NCBI RefSeq assembly: GCF_016802725.1
Contig: NC_052664.1
Location: 17,628,405-17,692,404 of the forward strand
Direction: 5' to 3'
From: Solenopsis invicta
Taxonomy: Eukaryota; Arthropoda; Insecta; Hymenoptera; Formicidae
DNA length: 64,000 bases
Part shown: piece after piece, positions 47,349 to 62,312 of the stretch
Layout of the letters: each line of letters opens with the position of its first letter
How positions within the stretch are numbered: position 1 is the stretch's first letter
Made by a program: the position numbers and the translations under genes
The notes under the pieces: model-generated
Told to the model about the DNA's origin: nothing
What the model saw: only the letters and a program-made list of their open reading frames with translations
Databases searched by the model: none

Positions 47349-49368
47349 ATTTAAATTTAAATGATTTTGTTCTATCATCTATTTTTTTTTTTTGTTTTAA
47401 TTAACTTTAATGCATTAATTTAACTCTGTGAATAGGTACTCATTATTTTATAATGCATCACAAATTGTCAATTTTTTTGTTGGGATGTAGGGAGATGGTA
47501 AAATTGTCCTATACATGAAATAATAAATTGTTTCGATTTTATGACACATAGATTTATATAGGTGCAGTGATCGTAGGACAAAGTTACTTTCTATGTCAAA
47601 GATCCAAGTTCAAATTCACCCAGAACATATTTTTAATTAAAGTACTTGAACCAAATAAGGCCTAGTACTAAATAGGCCCATTTTTAAATTTATCATTTAA
47701 AAATGCGCTTTATGTTTAAAATATATGCTTAAAAGATGTATCATAGAAAATAGATAAAGAGGGACTAGGGAATTAATACCGGTAGCAACACGTTTATTCA
47801 GTGCAACAAAAGCTTATAACAAAGTAGGGAAATCAGTCGTTTTTATAAAAATTTGTTGTAAATTTTATAAGTATACATTATTTTATGATTTATTACAACA
47901 TATAATATTATTTTACTTTCTAACTGTAGAAAAGAACAAATATATATATCTCGATTTTTTGGAATAAGTATACTTTTTTATAAATAATGTATTATTAAAT
48001 AAGTATACATTTATTGTTATAGCCATTGCCATTTGTTTATTATGTATGTGGCTTGCAACAGAAAATAATGATTTTCAATGACGCTAACTTTTCATAAGCT
48101 AAAATTGCACTAAAATAGCCAGAATTTCTCAAAGTTAAAATATTAATTATAGACAAAATTAAAAATAATTGTGATGTTTTAGTAAAATAGATTTTAAAGG
48201 ATTTTGTATTTATGATTAATAATCATTTTAACAGTGAGTTGGAAAATATGTTTAATTTCTTTGTCATTTTTAATTTATTTTTAATTTGGACCTTATTAAA
48301 AACATAAGAATTTAATAAGGCCCAATGTTAGAGTTTAAAAATTTTTTTTTGTTTATTTAAAAATGTTTTATATAGATGATAATTTTATTTTGGCAAGTAA
48401 TTGAAATAAACATTTTATTCTTATTTAATTCATTTCAATATTTTTGTAAATAAAATTTATAAAAAAATAAAATAAGTTAGGTGAGCCTTATTCGGCTCGG
48501 GTACCTTACTATCTCTCGGAAAGCAACGGAAATGACCAAGAGTACCTGTGCAAAAACAATGGAGCATGCTGAAATAAAGATCATGATCTTTAGTCAGAAT
48601 TAACTTGAAAGAGAGACACATTACTGAATAATGGTTATCAATTAAAGTTAATTTTTAATAGACGCCACGATTAAAATATTCGCCACAAGATTTAATAATG
48701 TCAAGCCTAAGCGAGAATAACAGAGAGTCGAATAATAATGTCATTTAAAAAATTCAGTGTATTAGAAAATCTGATATTTCATATATAGATCAGACGACGG
48801 GACAATTAAGAACGCGAGTCTCGACCAGAACATAAAAATAACGAAGATATTTCTAGACGCTCTGCACAAATTAATTTGTTATAATTTAATCATACGTACG
48901 GGATAATGTGAAAACACTGAATTTTGAACTGAATTATTATAAGAGACTGATATCGAAAATAGTGCTCATTAAAACTCCCCCCTCCCCCCAGACAAAAAAG
49001 AAAATTAATTCTAATAAAAATACGAAACTTTTATACGATTTTAAAATTTTTTAACTTGCTTAAGAGTGTGATTTTAAATATATATTCTTGCTGACTTAAT
49101 GTGTTTATAAAACACAATTATTATATTATCTAAACCTTATTATCATCGTAGTTTATTTCGTTTGTTCATTTTGTTGCAAACCATTGATTGCGATCCATTA
49201 CTATTTAAAAATTCTGCTCATGGATTCTGTGAAAGCTTATCCCTTCCATAAAATAATCAGCTTATCCCTATTCTTTATCTACGATTACTGATTAAAGTTG
49301 GTCCATTGCATCCTTTAATCAATAGATGAAATTGTCAATAGTCAATACGATGCAATAGCTATTTAAAT

Positions 49369-49790
49369 TGTTCCGACGACAATTTGGTAGTGGGCCCAAT
49401 GTTTGCCAAGCGAACATTACGTGTGAACAGACAAGATTATAGCTAACCGCGATCTGCCAATTCGCGACACGATACTATCTAGAAACAATTGGTCCACGTA
49501 TGGATCACGAGTCCTTATATACTTGAGCGCTCCTTAGTCCTTATATACTTGATTCTCCAATATCATTAGCGCAAGAGCATTCTTTGTCGTACTGTGGAAT
49601 AAAGCGATCGAAGCCGAGGCTTCAAGGAAGTCTTCAAAAAAGATTGAGGGAGGCGAATCCTCTCATCGCTAAGATTATATCGTCTGTATCATAAATCTAA
49701 CATTTTGAGGAAATAAATTTATGTGCAACATAAACAATGTTAAAATTTCTTTTGGTCTTGTTCTCACGATCAGTGCACTAGTCAGACGTA
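49369..49790 (+). mobile_element. Possible solo LTR
   Basis: A moderately GC-rich island starting TGTTCCGACGACAATTTGG. It contains a doubled AGTCCTTATATACTTGA (49510 and 49536), which looks like a duplicated TATA region, then GGAATAAAGCGATCG about 70 bases later as a poly(A) site. This order fits an LTR. No matching second LTR, primer site or target duplication was found. Confidence 0.3.
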
Positions 49791-52700
49791 AAAGTGAGAA
49801 AGAGAATTGCCCTATGTGTTACGTTAATCATCGTTAATTTATATTCTTCATACTTTTATAATCATGACGACACTACATTTGCTTTATTCTCATGACGCCG
49901 CATTTAACGTTACTGCTTCGACACTTTATTATTATTTCAATCTATTCTTTTTTTAATTTTTTTTAATTATATGCTGAATTTTTTAACTTTATCGATTTCC
50001 AAGCGGGGTAGACCGTTTGCTTCATAAATGAATAATATAAAAACTATAATAATTATTTTGTTACTATAATTCTAGTTTTAAAGATTATATATTGATATAA
50101 ACAAAAATAAATGAAATTGTATTACATTTACGCATTGATATATTTATTTATTCTACTTTAATACACTTGTTAGTCTTATAACTGTACTACTAACAGTACT
50201 AACATCATAAATGTACTACATGGAAATTATTTTGCAGTCAATCGCTCGTCCCACTTGGAAACTCATGTCTGAAATATTAGCATAGAGGAATTGAAAGATT
50301 AATCCTTAACCACACTGGTAGAGTATCTCACACAATTTCGCGTGGCAGAATTCTAGTCTAAAATTAAATCAGATTTAGTCTTGCTATACAATGTTATTTA
50401 ATATTTAAAAATTGATACATTAAATGTTAATTTATGATTTAACATCCGATTTGATTTGCTCGTCTTTGACCCGTTTAAAACATCTGTACACTGTTTTTAC
50501 AATATAAAGAACTAAACATTTATATTTAGTTAAATCTATATCTCATTTCACAATTAATTTACATTTTTATGTAATTAAATTAATAAAATCTGTACCTTTT
50601 CTCTTTTTTTCTGATAAATTTAAATTTTATATAAATAAATTATGTATGTTAACTATATTTACCTTTTTTCAATGTAGATGAAGAAAGGGAAACTCATTGT
50701 ACGTAATGTGCGCACAGTTGTAATGTATTTACTCCGATTTGACTAGACGTACGGAGAACGTTTCCTTCCCTTCTAATTGTAAGTAGCAATCATATGCACA
50801 AAGGTCGGACGCGCCGCATATAACGTTACGCGCTTTCGTCGGGTAAGCATGATGAATAACAATACAAACGATACTTGAGTATAGAGATAATATTTAATGC
50901 ACTAATAATATGCGAAACAATTCCGTAACTTTGCTAGTACTCCTATTTAAGTGTAACAATTGCAGTCTTTATTATATTTTATTATAAAGTAGATATATTG
51001 TAATTATAAAACGATATGGATTTAATTTAAATCAATACTGACAACTTGGTAATTATAATTAATATTAAAGTACTAGTAATCTAATGCAATATAATAATTT
51101 TTTATCAACAATTTTTCTTGGATTCTCCTTGCAAAAAGAGTTTTCATTAAATTCTTACGAATTTTATAGTACATCAGAATTCTATTTTATCTTTCCTGAT
51201 AAATTGAAGCAAAACTTGATAATTTTTTTATATTTGTGAGGACAAGTCGGAATTTTATTTTCATATTTAAATAACGATGATTAATATATATTCCAAGACG
51301 TACGAACGTATGTGAGTATATTCAATTAAATATTTTTAAGTACAAGTATAAATAAATTTCATTAAACATAAACTAAACAATATTTTATTAAATCAAACAA
51401 ATGATTTTTTAAAAGGTGAAAAAAACTATAAAAACTATTATAAAATTCATAAATTATTAAATTGGTAAATTATTAAATGTAATTCCTCGAATTTCGTGAT
51501 CATATTATATTATGAGAAATGAAATGCAACGATGTGAAACGACACGATAAAGTTTTAGAATCACTTTCAAATACCATTTGCTGATATAATTGTAGTGAAA
51601 ATTGCATCAGTGAACACTATAGGACTACGAAACGATAAGTACTGAATTTAAATTAGTTTTACAGTTAATCAGTCTTTTTGTAGCAACACTTTTTTTGCAA
51701 TTTATTCTTGTTTGTAAATTATTATTTTTACTATTTGGTCCATAATAGAACATTTTTATTAAGACATTAAACTAATTAATTTATAGTAGAGATATGTTTT
51801 GGACCGATATAATTATTTATAAACTTGTTAATAAAATAATTTAACAACACAAAAATTAGTTGAGACTAATGAAAGTACAGCGCGATTATTGATGTGCAAA
51901 TTAAATTAAAATAATTTAATTTATTTGCAATCTCCTTTCTCGTAATATAATAATCAAAATACTATATTGTATATCAATTTAAATACAAATATGTATATAA
52001 TCAAGAATTTACATGTATGTACATAAAGAATTCACAAGTATTAAAATTATATTTAATAACATATATGTATGCATAAAAACATAAAATATTATAAATAGAA
52101 CTCTTAATACAAATGAGAGAGAAATATAAATTACAATTGAAATATTTTATTTTAATTGCCCGATATCTGATAAAGAAAAATAACGACTATAGAACGTTAA
52201 AGCACGATTAGATGTTATCTATAACGTGTAGCAAATTTAAAATATTGAAACTAAATTTTGATAAAAATGAAAAAGCTATTCTGGCAAGTTTTTGGAAAGT
52301 GCAAACAAAGCCGGATGGTGCTCGATATTACAACCATTTTTTACAATTTGTGCCCCGTCGTCTGACATTCAAAATTGTTCCGTAATTTTATACTCTATCA
52401 CGACCGATGTATTTTTCGTCATATTGTGCCAACGCACACAATTCTCAAATAAAAACATAAAGTAATCAAAACCTGATACAATAATAATGAGGCAATTGGA
52501 AACTTTCTATTGTTTAAGTTTTCAAGATTAATTAAGCAAAATATTTTTTAATATTGTGCTGTTATCAATAACATATCTGAAATATTTCTCATCGGAATAA
52601 TATTGAACAATTTAAAACATTCTTAATATTCAATACGATCTACTGTTTGATTCACTATTTTACAGAATATGTTACCGTTCTCTTTTTCCAACATATTTTT

Positions 52701-55700
52701 TCGATTACAGTAATCAAAATAACTTTAATGAATTTTTAAACTGCAACTAGAAGAGAGTTTTTTTTATGAACATTTATACGTAAGATTAATAAATAATACG
52801 TATTGTTCTCTCTATAAAATTTTTTTTTATTATTTACGATTTTATTAAAAAAAGATTTTTTGTCTCTCCTCCCTCTCTGTCTCTTTAACATGTAACAATC
52901 AATAAATATTTGAGCTAATAATTGAAGATTAATCGATTAATCGACAGACAAATTTTTAAATAGTAGTAGATTGTTCAGACATAAATTCATAAAATAAAGA
53001 TTTGTGAGAGAGAAAGAAAGAGAAAAACGTTGATTGAGAATAACTGAATAACTATCCGTTAATATAAATTCGTGATTAATTATATTGCCGATAAAAATTT
53101 CAAAATTTATTCTATTCAATAGCAAAACGTTTTATTTTTTACTATCCCATTTTATTTCTTTATGGAATTAATGAAGTGTCATCAAAATCATGTCTAAAAA
53201 TGTATTCTTTTACAAAATGATTATTATTCGGTAAACATTATTATTCTGTAAACCGGATAATATTCGCGCGTTAATGGTTACCGCAATGGCTGGTTGCGTA
53301 GCCGAAATTCGATACAGTAATTCGATGCATTGACCCGATGAAGACCTGAGTAACTAGAAACACCACTAGCAAGCAAACAGTGTCCCATGCTCAAAGTCGG
53401 GAGATCAATCAATTCATATCCTCTAGCTCTGTTTAGACTGCGACGCGCAATACGTTTGATCGTAGTTACGATCGATTTTGAAATTGGTGGACATATTCCG
53501 CACTTCTGTTCGACCTCCCACAGTAAATGAAAAATAAACATAACAATTGACGAGCAATATACAAAAAAACATTGATATATATAAAAAAAAATAGTGTTTT
53601 CAGATAACAGCACTGTCATCATACATTTCACAGAAGTCGTATTGTGAATATTAAATATAAAGTAAAATCAAATATGGAGTTTATTTTTATTATCCAATAA
53701 AAATTTCTCGTGTGAGATACCGTTATTTATATTGCAACAAACTATTTTAATTAGAAAAGTTTTGTTTATTACTTTTTGACGCAGCGCGGTGATGCTGCAC
53801 GAGCAATTCTGTTCCATCAACTGGAATAAAAAGGAAAAAAAAAAAACAATAGTTCGCAATAGATTAGGTAACTTTGAAATGTTTTTAGTTTCTTCGCGGC
53901 AAGTCCTCGCATATTTCTCTTTTTGCGATATTTCCTTTATTATTTCTTTACGAAACGCGAAACGAGATTTGCTCTTTTCTTCCAATAATGATGCGCCTTG
54001 CGCAAGTTAACAAGGCATAAAGTTTTTAACGATTCTCGAGACAATATTCGCCTCCCGCAGATCGAAGACATTGTACCTCAGAAAAGTGCATGCAGCGCTG
54101 CCGATGCAACTGCACCTGCTGTTATCTGAGACTTGGGTCACGTCTCATACTTTCGTCTATACTCTACGAATGCTTCCTTGTTCTTAATCCTTAATTAACC
54201 TCATTTCCAACCAATTTCGAGCAAGTACTTTCTGTTCAATACAAACTTCAATCTCTCAACTTGCGTTCAGATAACTTTACAAAAGCCACGATCAGGAATT
54301 AACTTCGAAAGGAAATTGAGCAACGTCTTTCGGTGCAAAACAATAATACGAATTCTGCATATTATCTCGGAGGAAAACAGAAGGTGTGCATTCCATGCGT
54401 CATTATTCCATAATAATCTGACAATTTTGTCGCGGCGGTGACAGATTTATACGCCGCTTCATGAACAACGAGACATATTTTTACTGACATAGATCCGAAT
54501 AACAAAACCGCATACGCGTTGCGCGTTGGAAAAATATTTTTATAGCCGCTTCTGTATTCTTTTCAAAATTTATTTTGCTCGTCCACGAGAGAGTACTATT
54601 CAAATAATAAAGACAGATACGTGAAGTGCGGCGGAAGAGTATGACTTTTAAAACCTGCCGCGTTGGCAAACACATTTTGATACAAATAACAGCATATAAC
54701 GTATCTCATATTATTTTAATAGACTCGCACAGTTGAAAAGATAGTGAAACATCGTGCTTTCCTCATCGAACTATCTGTCAAAAAAACAGCCGTTTTAATA
54801 CATCATTTTTAACGCATTTTTTTTACCATTTTTATGATATGTGTAAGGATCACAAAAAGTTTTGTCAAAAATTTTATTTTGAGCTATATGACATTATCAA
54901 TTCAACACAGTAAACCACATGAAATACACATTAAAATATTCATGAAAAAAATTTCAATTTTAATTGAGTTGAATACAAAGACGTGTCATCTACTATCTGT
55001 GATAACACATTTTAATGCTCGCTTTAAATACTGTTTCAAAGCTATTTCTCCTTTTAGAAAAAATATTTCAAATAAAACTTTTACGGTTTTAATGGAAAAT
55101 ATGATACCTACACATACAATTCAAAATTTGTTATGCGTTCTTTATAAAATATTATTGATATTAAAAAGAATTATTAATATTTTTATATAATTCAATTTCC
55201 CTACGACTATTTAGTAGAAATATTAAGGTAAAGTGATTAAAATATAATTTACAAGATAGTTTACGAAAGCATTCATTTTTTAATAAACTTATATATATTT
55301 ATTAATACTTTTTTTTATATACAAAGTAACAAGATAAATAAATGGATAAAGAAAATATAGTAGCATTAAAAAAATATGCACAATCCCATGTTATAAATTT
55401 TATTTCGCAAACATTTTTTTATAATGCGAAAAATAATTAAAAATGTTTAAATGAACATTCAGAATAAATCATCCTACATATCTACTAAAATAAATATTTA
55501 ATAAAAGAATATTTATAATTTAATACAAATACAAAATTTATTATTTTTATTATTAAAGAAATTATACAATTACTCACAAAAATATAAATTATTTCTATAA
55601 ATGTATCTCGACCGCTATCTCCAAAATAAATAATAGCAATACAGTGAAGCTTTCAATGACCTGTAAAATTGGTAACAGAAGCCCTTCACTTTCTCTTCCC

Positions 55701-56199
55701 TTCTGCCTCGAAGCCCCATAAAGCCCCTTCAGCGATATTGAGTATACAACGTGAGCTTGCAATTTATTTCAAACGTTAGATTCCTTTCTTTCTATATAAA
55801 ATTGATCCAATATTTGCATTAAGAATACCCAATTGTCCATCCTAATTAGTTACAAGATACCTTTTATTTACACACACATAACCATCTAGCGTAAAAACGT
55901 GTCTATATTCGTAGAACGGTGCTTTACAATTATATCGGTATTCAGTGAAAATAAAAATAACTTTATACAGTAATATACTTGCAAGTTTACAAATTTACAA
56001 TTTGTAACTATTACGCGAATAATTACGATTAATTATTAATTTTTTAAATTATTATTGCATCCATATTTTTTGCTTTAATATCTTAAAGAAGTTTTCAAAT
56101 CTGAAAATCTACTGTAATATTTTTACATTCTTTAGAGTCATATCATTTGATCGCGAGTGATTAATGAAGTGCTACTTATAAAGCGACTATTTTCATTTC
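49791..56199. other. Non-coding AT-rich sequence
   Basis: ORFs at 53278-53631 (-, 117 codons) and 54834-55190 (+, 118 codons) show no recognised domain, context or splice support. A GC-richer patch lies at about 54000-54650. Confidence 0.4.
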
Positions 56200-56830
56200 T
56201 ATTTCAATTTCGCAAGCAATGATAACGATGCAATGTGTGCCGCCAGATCACAAATTACACGTAGCTAAACTTGGCCGGGACGTAAACACGATAAATAGCT
56301 GCTGGAAAATTTTCAGCGATGTCGGGGAAAGGGTCAGAAAGCATCCTGGCTAGCGGGAGCTGCATCGCACGTGTATACGTTCCCATGGCTGACCACACGT
56401 GCAAGCCCAATGTCGCGACGAGCGTGTACACATGCGGGCGGCGGCGGCGGCGGCGGCGGCGGCGTGCGTGTCAGAGAGCACTAGAAGGGATTTGGGAAAG
56501 TCCAGCCGTAAACAGTAAATTACGATGCCGGTCGCGCTTCGCAGTTTTACACCGCGTTCGAGCGTCCGTATTCCGTCGCGCCGCGCCGGTGCGTCGCTCG
56601 GTCACCGCTGCATCGCGCAACCTGTCAATGTAATCGCGCGAAAGGTACCGATCATCGGCCGAACGAATCGAGCGTACGCATCGCGTGCCTGTGTGGCCAT
56701 GCGGGACACCCCGTGCAAACGCGCGTTCGTGCGCTATAAATATATTATCTGGAAACGCGAAGCCGCCAGGGAAGCACGAAACTTGGTCATCAACTCGAAT
56801 ATACGCGCCGTGAACTAGCGAACGTGAAAC
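56200..56830. other. CpG-rich island with GGC repeat
   Basis: Strongly CpG-rich, with a GGC run. Two overlapping + strand ORFs (104 and 97 codons) are Arg-rich and motif-free, as expected for high-GC chance ORFs. A promoter/5' UTR island is possible. Confidence 0.4.
56436..56464 (+). repeat. (GGC)n trinucleotide repeat
   Basis: About nine GGC units in the CpG-rich island at 56.2-56.8 kb; in an ORF on the + strand it reads as an Arg run. Confidence 0.9.
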
Positions 56831-59800
56831 ACGATTATATCATTTACATTCGATTCCTACTTAACAAACATCGTGCGAAATTTTGGATTAGAGAGCTCGT
56901 AATGAAATATACCGCGTTCAGTGTTGTCGAGATGTTTGTTGAAATAATTAAACGTGCAATACTGCACTTCCACGTACATACGTTTTTCTAAATAGCTTGT
57001 AAAGGATATTATTAATTTTACATTTTTATTTTGTTTTATTCAATTATCATTAAGAAAAAATAACGAAATAGCTATTTCTCTCTCTCTCTCTCTCTCCACA
57101 CTTCTTCCTGTCCTTCTCTCCGACCTCATTTTAGTTTACATTCTCGTATTAAAAGCAGTTCGCATAATAATCAATGAAGTAAGAACGTAAAGCTTTTCAC
57201 GTATAAATTAGATTGGATATTAATTCTCTCATTATTTGCAACCTTTTTTACAAAATTAAGATATTTCACGCAAATATTAGTCCAGCCATAATTATTTTTT
57301 TGGTTTTTTTTTGTTAAACATTTGCTATGGGAACTGAGAACAGAATCGCAGCGCTACAATTTAATTAGGAAAGGTAATTATTTGAAAAAATATAAGACTG
57401 AATTAAAACTTTTTACGTTTATAAAATTTTACACTTATATGTTCTCTACTAATGCAAAGCTGTTCTAAAATCATGAGCAATATATGCATTGTTTTTGCGT
57501 AACGCTTAATAAAATACAATGGAGTGGTAGAGAGAGCAAAGGGAAAAAGAAGAAAAGAGAGAAACATGTGATATTTTTGTCTTGCCGTAAACTATATAGA
57601 AGTATATAAAAACGAGATATTACATTTTTCACGATTATTGCGATTTTCACAGCTACACTATTTAAACTACTTATTTTGAGATTGAGGTAAATTCAATTTC
57701 CATAAATATTAATAAAATGTTATGATATAGTAAAATCAATGTTGCACGAGAAAAATTGGACTTGTATCACTTCGTGCGAAAATAAAGAGCTCATTTATTT
57801 GCGCATACCGATTGAATGTGTTCCGACTTCGCGCTAGAATATAAAAAAAAAAATTGTTCTATTTGCACAACTGTAGCGACACGATGCACCGCGAAAGCGT
57901 GCATTCTTATATATGACGCTTATTCACCTACATGGGGCTACGATGACGAGCGAAAGCTGGGCCAAGAGAGGAGGCTTAAAATTCAAAGACTGTCATCTGA
58001 CATCTGCTTTATTCCGACTCTAGGTCTTTTTCCTTTCCAGAATGCTTCTCGCGTGAATCGCGGAGGAGCTTCTCCTGATAGTCGAAGCTTCGCAAAACGC
58101 TCTCAACATGGAACGAGTTGCGAATTTAGAAACAAAGAAACTTAAAGCCCGTGACACATTGCGCATTGCGAACGCGGATCAAATCCGGATTGCGAATCAT
58201 TGAATGTGGGCTCTACGCTCACGTCTTTTTGAGCGTCTATGAATTTGTATAAAATTGAGTTATACGGTCTTTGATTTCTAATAATGATTAAATATAAATT
58301 GATCTAAATATAAACCGAAGAATAAAAGTTTAAGTGATAGAATCACAATCTCCGAATCTCTCGATATTTATTGGCACGAATCACGGATGAATCGGAAAAA
58401 TAGAGACTACTTTGAGATTCAAAATCCGTATTTATAGCTACTCCCATCTGATTGGCTAATTAATAGTTCGCAAGCTGAACACAATCTGCATTTCCAATGT
58501 CACGAAAGAATTAAAAAAAAAAAATGTTTAAATAATATATTTATAAATTTTTTGTACATCACATCTATTTTGCACAAAAAAAAATTGACATAAAATGAGA
58601 AATAACCAGGATAATTACAACACAGTATTTTCAATAATAAATTATTAGCAATGATTATAAAATAATATTATAAGATAGATTTCATTATTTTTCTTAATAA
58701 ATATCATAAAATTAAAAAATTATGTTGTTAGGAAATATTGCGCGCGGATATATATATCAGTCATTTTGATTTTTTATTTATCTTAAGTAAATTGTATTTT
58801 CTTTTTTTTTTGTTTAATAACTTGTCATAAAAGATTTCTTTCCTCCGATTAAAGAAATTATTACGCTGAGCCGTGACATTTTTTCGACTAAATAAAATGA
58901 AATTTTTGCTCCATTTATATGTGCACCTCGTTATCCCGTTAATCACAATATTACGGAACATTTTCATAAAGTATTCTAAAAAATGCGAGCAGAAAAGTTG
59001 AGCTTTACACATTATACGTTATCCAGAAATAAAAGCATGCGATATATGCTAAAAAGTGCAGAGGGTACCGTCACTGAAAGATAAAAAAATTAAGCAAAAT
59101 GTGATAATATGCGGATTTGTTCCATGTTGGTAAAATATATTTTCCTTGACCAAAGAGCATTATTCGCGATCACCTATAGAGAAAAATACAGTAGGTATGT
59201 GTATACCACTTCTAAAAATGGCTTCCTAAAAACTCCATTATAAAACGAGCTTTTGTACGTATGTACTATAATCGATTCCTTTGAGCGCAATATATTTGAG
59301 AGAAATATAACATATATTTTACGTGTTATTATTTCTCGAAAATATTTCTAATAATTTTATGCGTTTTTAACGGTGCGTTATAGTTACATAAATCACAAAT
59401 ATAACTCATATCACGCTTCGCTGTTTCAACTCAGGGGATTAGCAGACAATCGATCGTTACTCTCCGCTCGCATTTCAAGCGATAAAAGTGAAAAAGGTAC
59501 TCCGGTCCTATACGGCAATAACACTTTGATGAAATATATAAACAAAATAAAAATTATAGCATGTAATTAATCGTAAACCTTTTTTATTCGATGCATTCGA
59601 TGGAAATTAAACATGTGGGAACTTAAAAAATTCTTCCTTTTAACAGCGAATTTTTTGTTCAATTCCGCAATGCAACTTTCGCTTTTTGATGAAAAACCAT
59701 AATTCTTTATGTTAATTTTTTTCACTATATACGTAAATTTTAAAAATGTTTAAAGAATAGAATTTTATTATATACTCATAAACAATTTTCTGCATCTTAA

Positions 59801-61187
59801 TTTACAAAAAGCTCTCCATTTTCAATCGCGCTCTTAAAAAATATCGACATTTAATTAAATGCAAAAGTAAATGTCAAAAAGAATATTCTACTTTATAGCA
59901 CTTGTATTTTCGAATGTGTACGATATATTGCGCCTCGCGGGAACGTTACCGGTTTCGCATTTTATTCAGAAGTTTCGGAAGTTCCTAATAAAGCACCCGT
60001 GTCGCCGTAAATTGCAACACTTTCCCGGTATTAGATCGAGAGATTGGACACGGTTGTGTACGTTAAATGCATGTTGATTGAGATTTACTGGCGGGACGGG
60101 CATGTGTCGTTTTCTGCAACGGGGTAACAATCTGTCTCGGGTAAAACGAAGAGTCTGTTGATTGAAAATTTCATGGCTGCGAGTTGTGCGTTACATTAAA
60201 CTTTTATCGTGGCCGCGCGTTAAAAGCGCCGCTCAGCGTGCGCGAAATCGACATATCGCCGACAGTCTTTTTGCGAAATTTCCTGGTATACACGATGAAA
60301 TTAAAGGATATAACGCCGCGACAGGTTATAATCGAAAGTATGTGCCGTGCGTATAACACATTGACGCGAGAGGCTCATTTAGCCATGAAAATCGATCAAA
60401 TCAAGTTTTTCTGTCGGCATCTATCGCGAGTTTGATAAGCTCGTAATGAGATAAAACGATCATCGCTCGCGCGAAACTATTTAAATAACTCGTTAAGCTC
60501 CCTTTAGCTTGTGATATTATCGCTCTGGCGAGATGACAAAATTGTTCGTTCGATTTAAATTACAGAGGTATCGACATTGGATTAATAGAGCTATTTTCAT
60601 CAATTTCTTTTTTATTTCGCGCGATATTGGGAAATGTAACAATATCGAGAGCCGTTGATAAAATTATTTTTCGGTATATTATACCTATAGAGATGCGAAG
60701 TTTCCGAACTTGACAAATTGTTCGTTGATAATGAACAATTATTAAACATATTAAAATTATTAAAACAATTATCAAACAATTTAGCCTATTTTTTATTTCA
60801 TTTAGTTTTGTGTCATCCAGTTATCTGTTTTCATCAACCAAATTTATGCTAATAAAAGTGTGATTTTAGTAACTAAACGGAAAGAATTTTTTCATTAAAA
60901 ACTCTGAAAATTATGATAGTAAAACAATATTGCATTCCAAAGAATTTCATGTGATTTTCTCTGATTTATTAATATCTACTACACATATTTTATATTTCAA
61001 CACAGTTGAAAACATAAAACATGTTTGATTATTTTTACTGAACTGTTTCGTCACATTTTCATATGATTCTAAATATGTTGGACAGTTTCTGATTCTTTAT
61101 TCTTTAAATAGAATAAATACCAAGTAGCACTAACCATATGCAATATCTTATATACTTTACATAAATTTTAAAATATTTTCTGACTAA
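56831..61187. other. Non-coding sequence
   Basis: CpG-richer patches at about 57800-58230 and 59930-60480. A possible 355-bp MITE at 58150-58505 has ends CGTGACACATTG / CCAATGTCACG but weak inner symmetry. No gene supported. Confidence 0.4.
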
Positions 61188-61318
61188 GGGGTCGATTCTG
61201 GGGTCTAACCTTAACGATGTCGTTATGGTATTGCGTATCGTTACGCAGATTTTTTGTATCACGTAATAGCTGGGCAATGATACCATAACAACATTGTTAA
61301 GATTACAAAATCGACCTC
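61188..61318. mobile_element. 131-bp MITE with TAA target duplication
   Basis: GGGGTCGATTCTG at the left and CAAAATCGACCTC at the right are inverted, with TAA on both sides (61185-61187 and 61319-61321). Inner pairs are CTTAACGATGTCGTTATGGT / ACCATAACAACATTGTTAAG. A three-base TAA duplication fits PIF/Harbinger-type elements; assignment tentative. Confidence 0.75.
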
Positions 61319-62277
61319 TAAGTCATTTATAATTTTACTAGGCAATATATTTATAATAATTTAAATATATGCAATATATAACTCAATAGAAGAAATTGCA
61401 TAGCACGTAAAGCAGAAGATTCTAGGAGGTTCTAGGATTGAATCCTATTAGGGTAAACGTATTTTTAAAAGATATATACATACAACATTAAATACACAGT
61501 CATATAGAAATACAAATTTTGTATACGATTACATATTATATTAAAAAATTTATCTTGAATCATAAAAATTTTACCTAGAAATATTTTGTAATGCTGAATA
61601 GTAATTTTTATTAAACAATTTATAAAATGTTTTTCGTTTACTTCAAAAATTCCTATCGTTGTACGGTTACTCATAATATTATATTTTATAGAATTTGTCC
61701 CAACCCTATCATCATAAAATTGATCATGATAAAATTTATAGTGATTTTTGCGGTAAAATAAACAAATTGTCTCCATGTAATCTTTCCACTGTATTACTTC
61801 TAATGACTACTCTCACGACTTCCTCTCAAAGATACGGTCGCAATAAAAAGAAGAAAACGAAAATACACGAATTTTAATAGTCAAGATTAAATCGCAGTTT
61901 ATATCACCTTTTCGAGTCTTAATGCACTGTCTTAATTCATCGACTTTGCGGTGCAACGATCAAAAACGGTCTAGTCCCTCGAAATTTGTACTTGAAAGCC
62001 GCGATCGATCAGCACATTCGCGTCGCTGAGGGAGAGGGAAGGTCGTCGAAAACTTGCCGAAAGTCTCGCGATAGCAGCGGCTATTAAATTTGAAATTACC
62101 AGGTAATTAATATTCAAGCTAGTCTCGTGCGGTCGTCCACCGTCGTCGCTCGTCTAACCCTGCACCTCCTCTAGGAGCTGAGTCAATACGTAACGCAATT
62201 ACTCGACAAGCGGATGGCGGTTTGCTGTAGCACTTTCCGCGCTCCCGCCGCATCACATCGACGTTAAGCGCGTCCTT

Positions 62278-62312
62278 TCTCCTCTCCTCTCCTCTCCTCT
62301 CCTCTCCTCTCC
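62278..62312 (+). repeat. (CTCCT)n pentanucleotide repeat
   Basis: About seven CTCCT units next to the CpG-rich stretch at 62.0-63.1 kb. Confidence 0.9.

Larger units (their letters stand above)
44301..49368. other. Non-coding sequence with CpG-rich blocks
   Basis: CpG-rich at about 44340-44830, 45250-45990 and 46290-46900, with a 22-base poly-A near 45420. The 103-codon ORF at 44494-44805 has a competing minus-strand ORF and no motif. From 46950 on, AT-rich with the minisatellite. Confidence 0.4.

Noticed and set aside
47560..47640. tRNA- or SINE-like B box (AAGTTCAAATTCACC)
   Set aside because: No matching A box or cloverleaf could be drawn.
53278..53631. 117-codon minus-strand ORF with a hydrophobic N-terminal part
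   Set aside because: No recognised family or supporting context; could be chance. Homology or RNA evidence would be needed.
54834..55190. 118-codon ORF
   Set aside because: Composition follows AT-rich background (Ile/Lys/Phe-rich); no motif.
56319..56818. Two Arg-rich overlapping ORFs
   Set aside because: Expected from GGC and CpG-rich sequence; no motif.
58150..58505. MITE with CGTGACA ends
   Set aside because: Only the outer ~12 bases are clearly inverted; inner symmetry and target duplication are not convincing.
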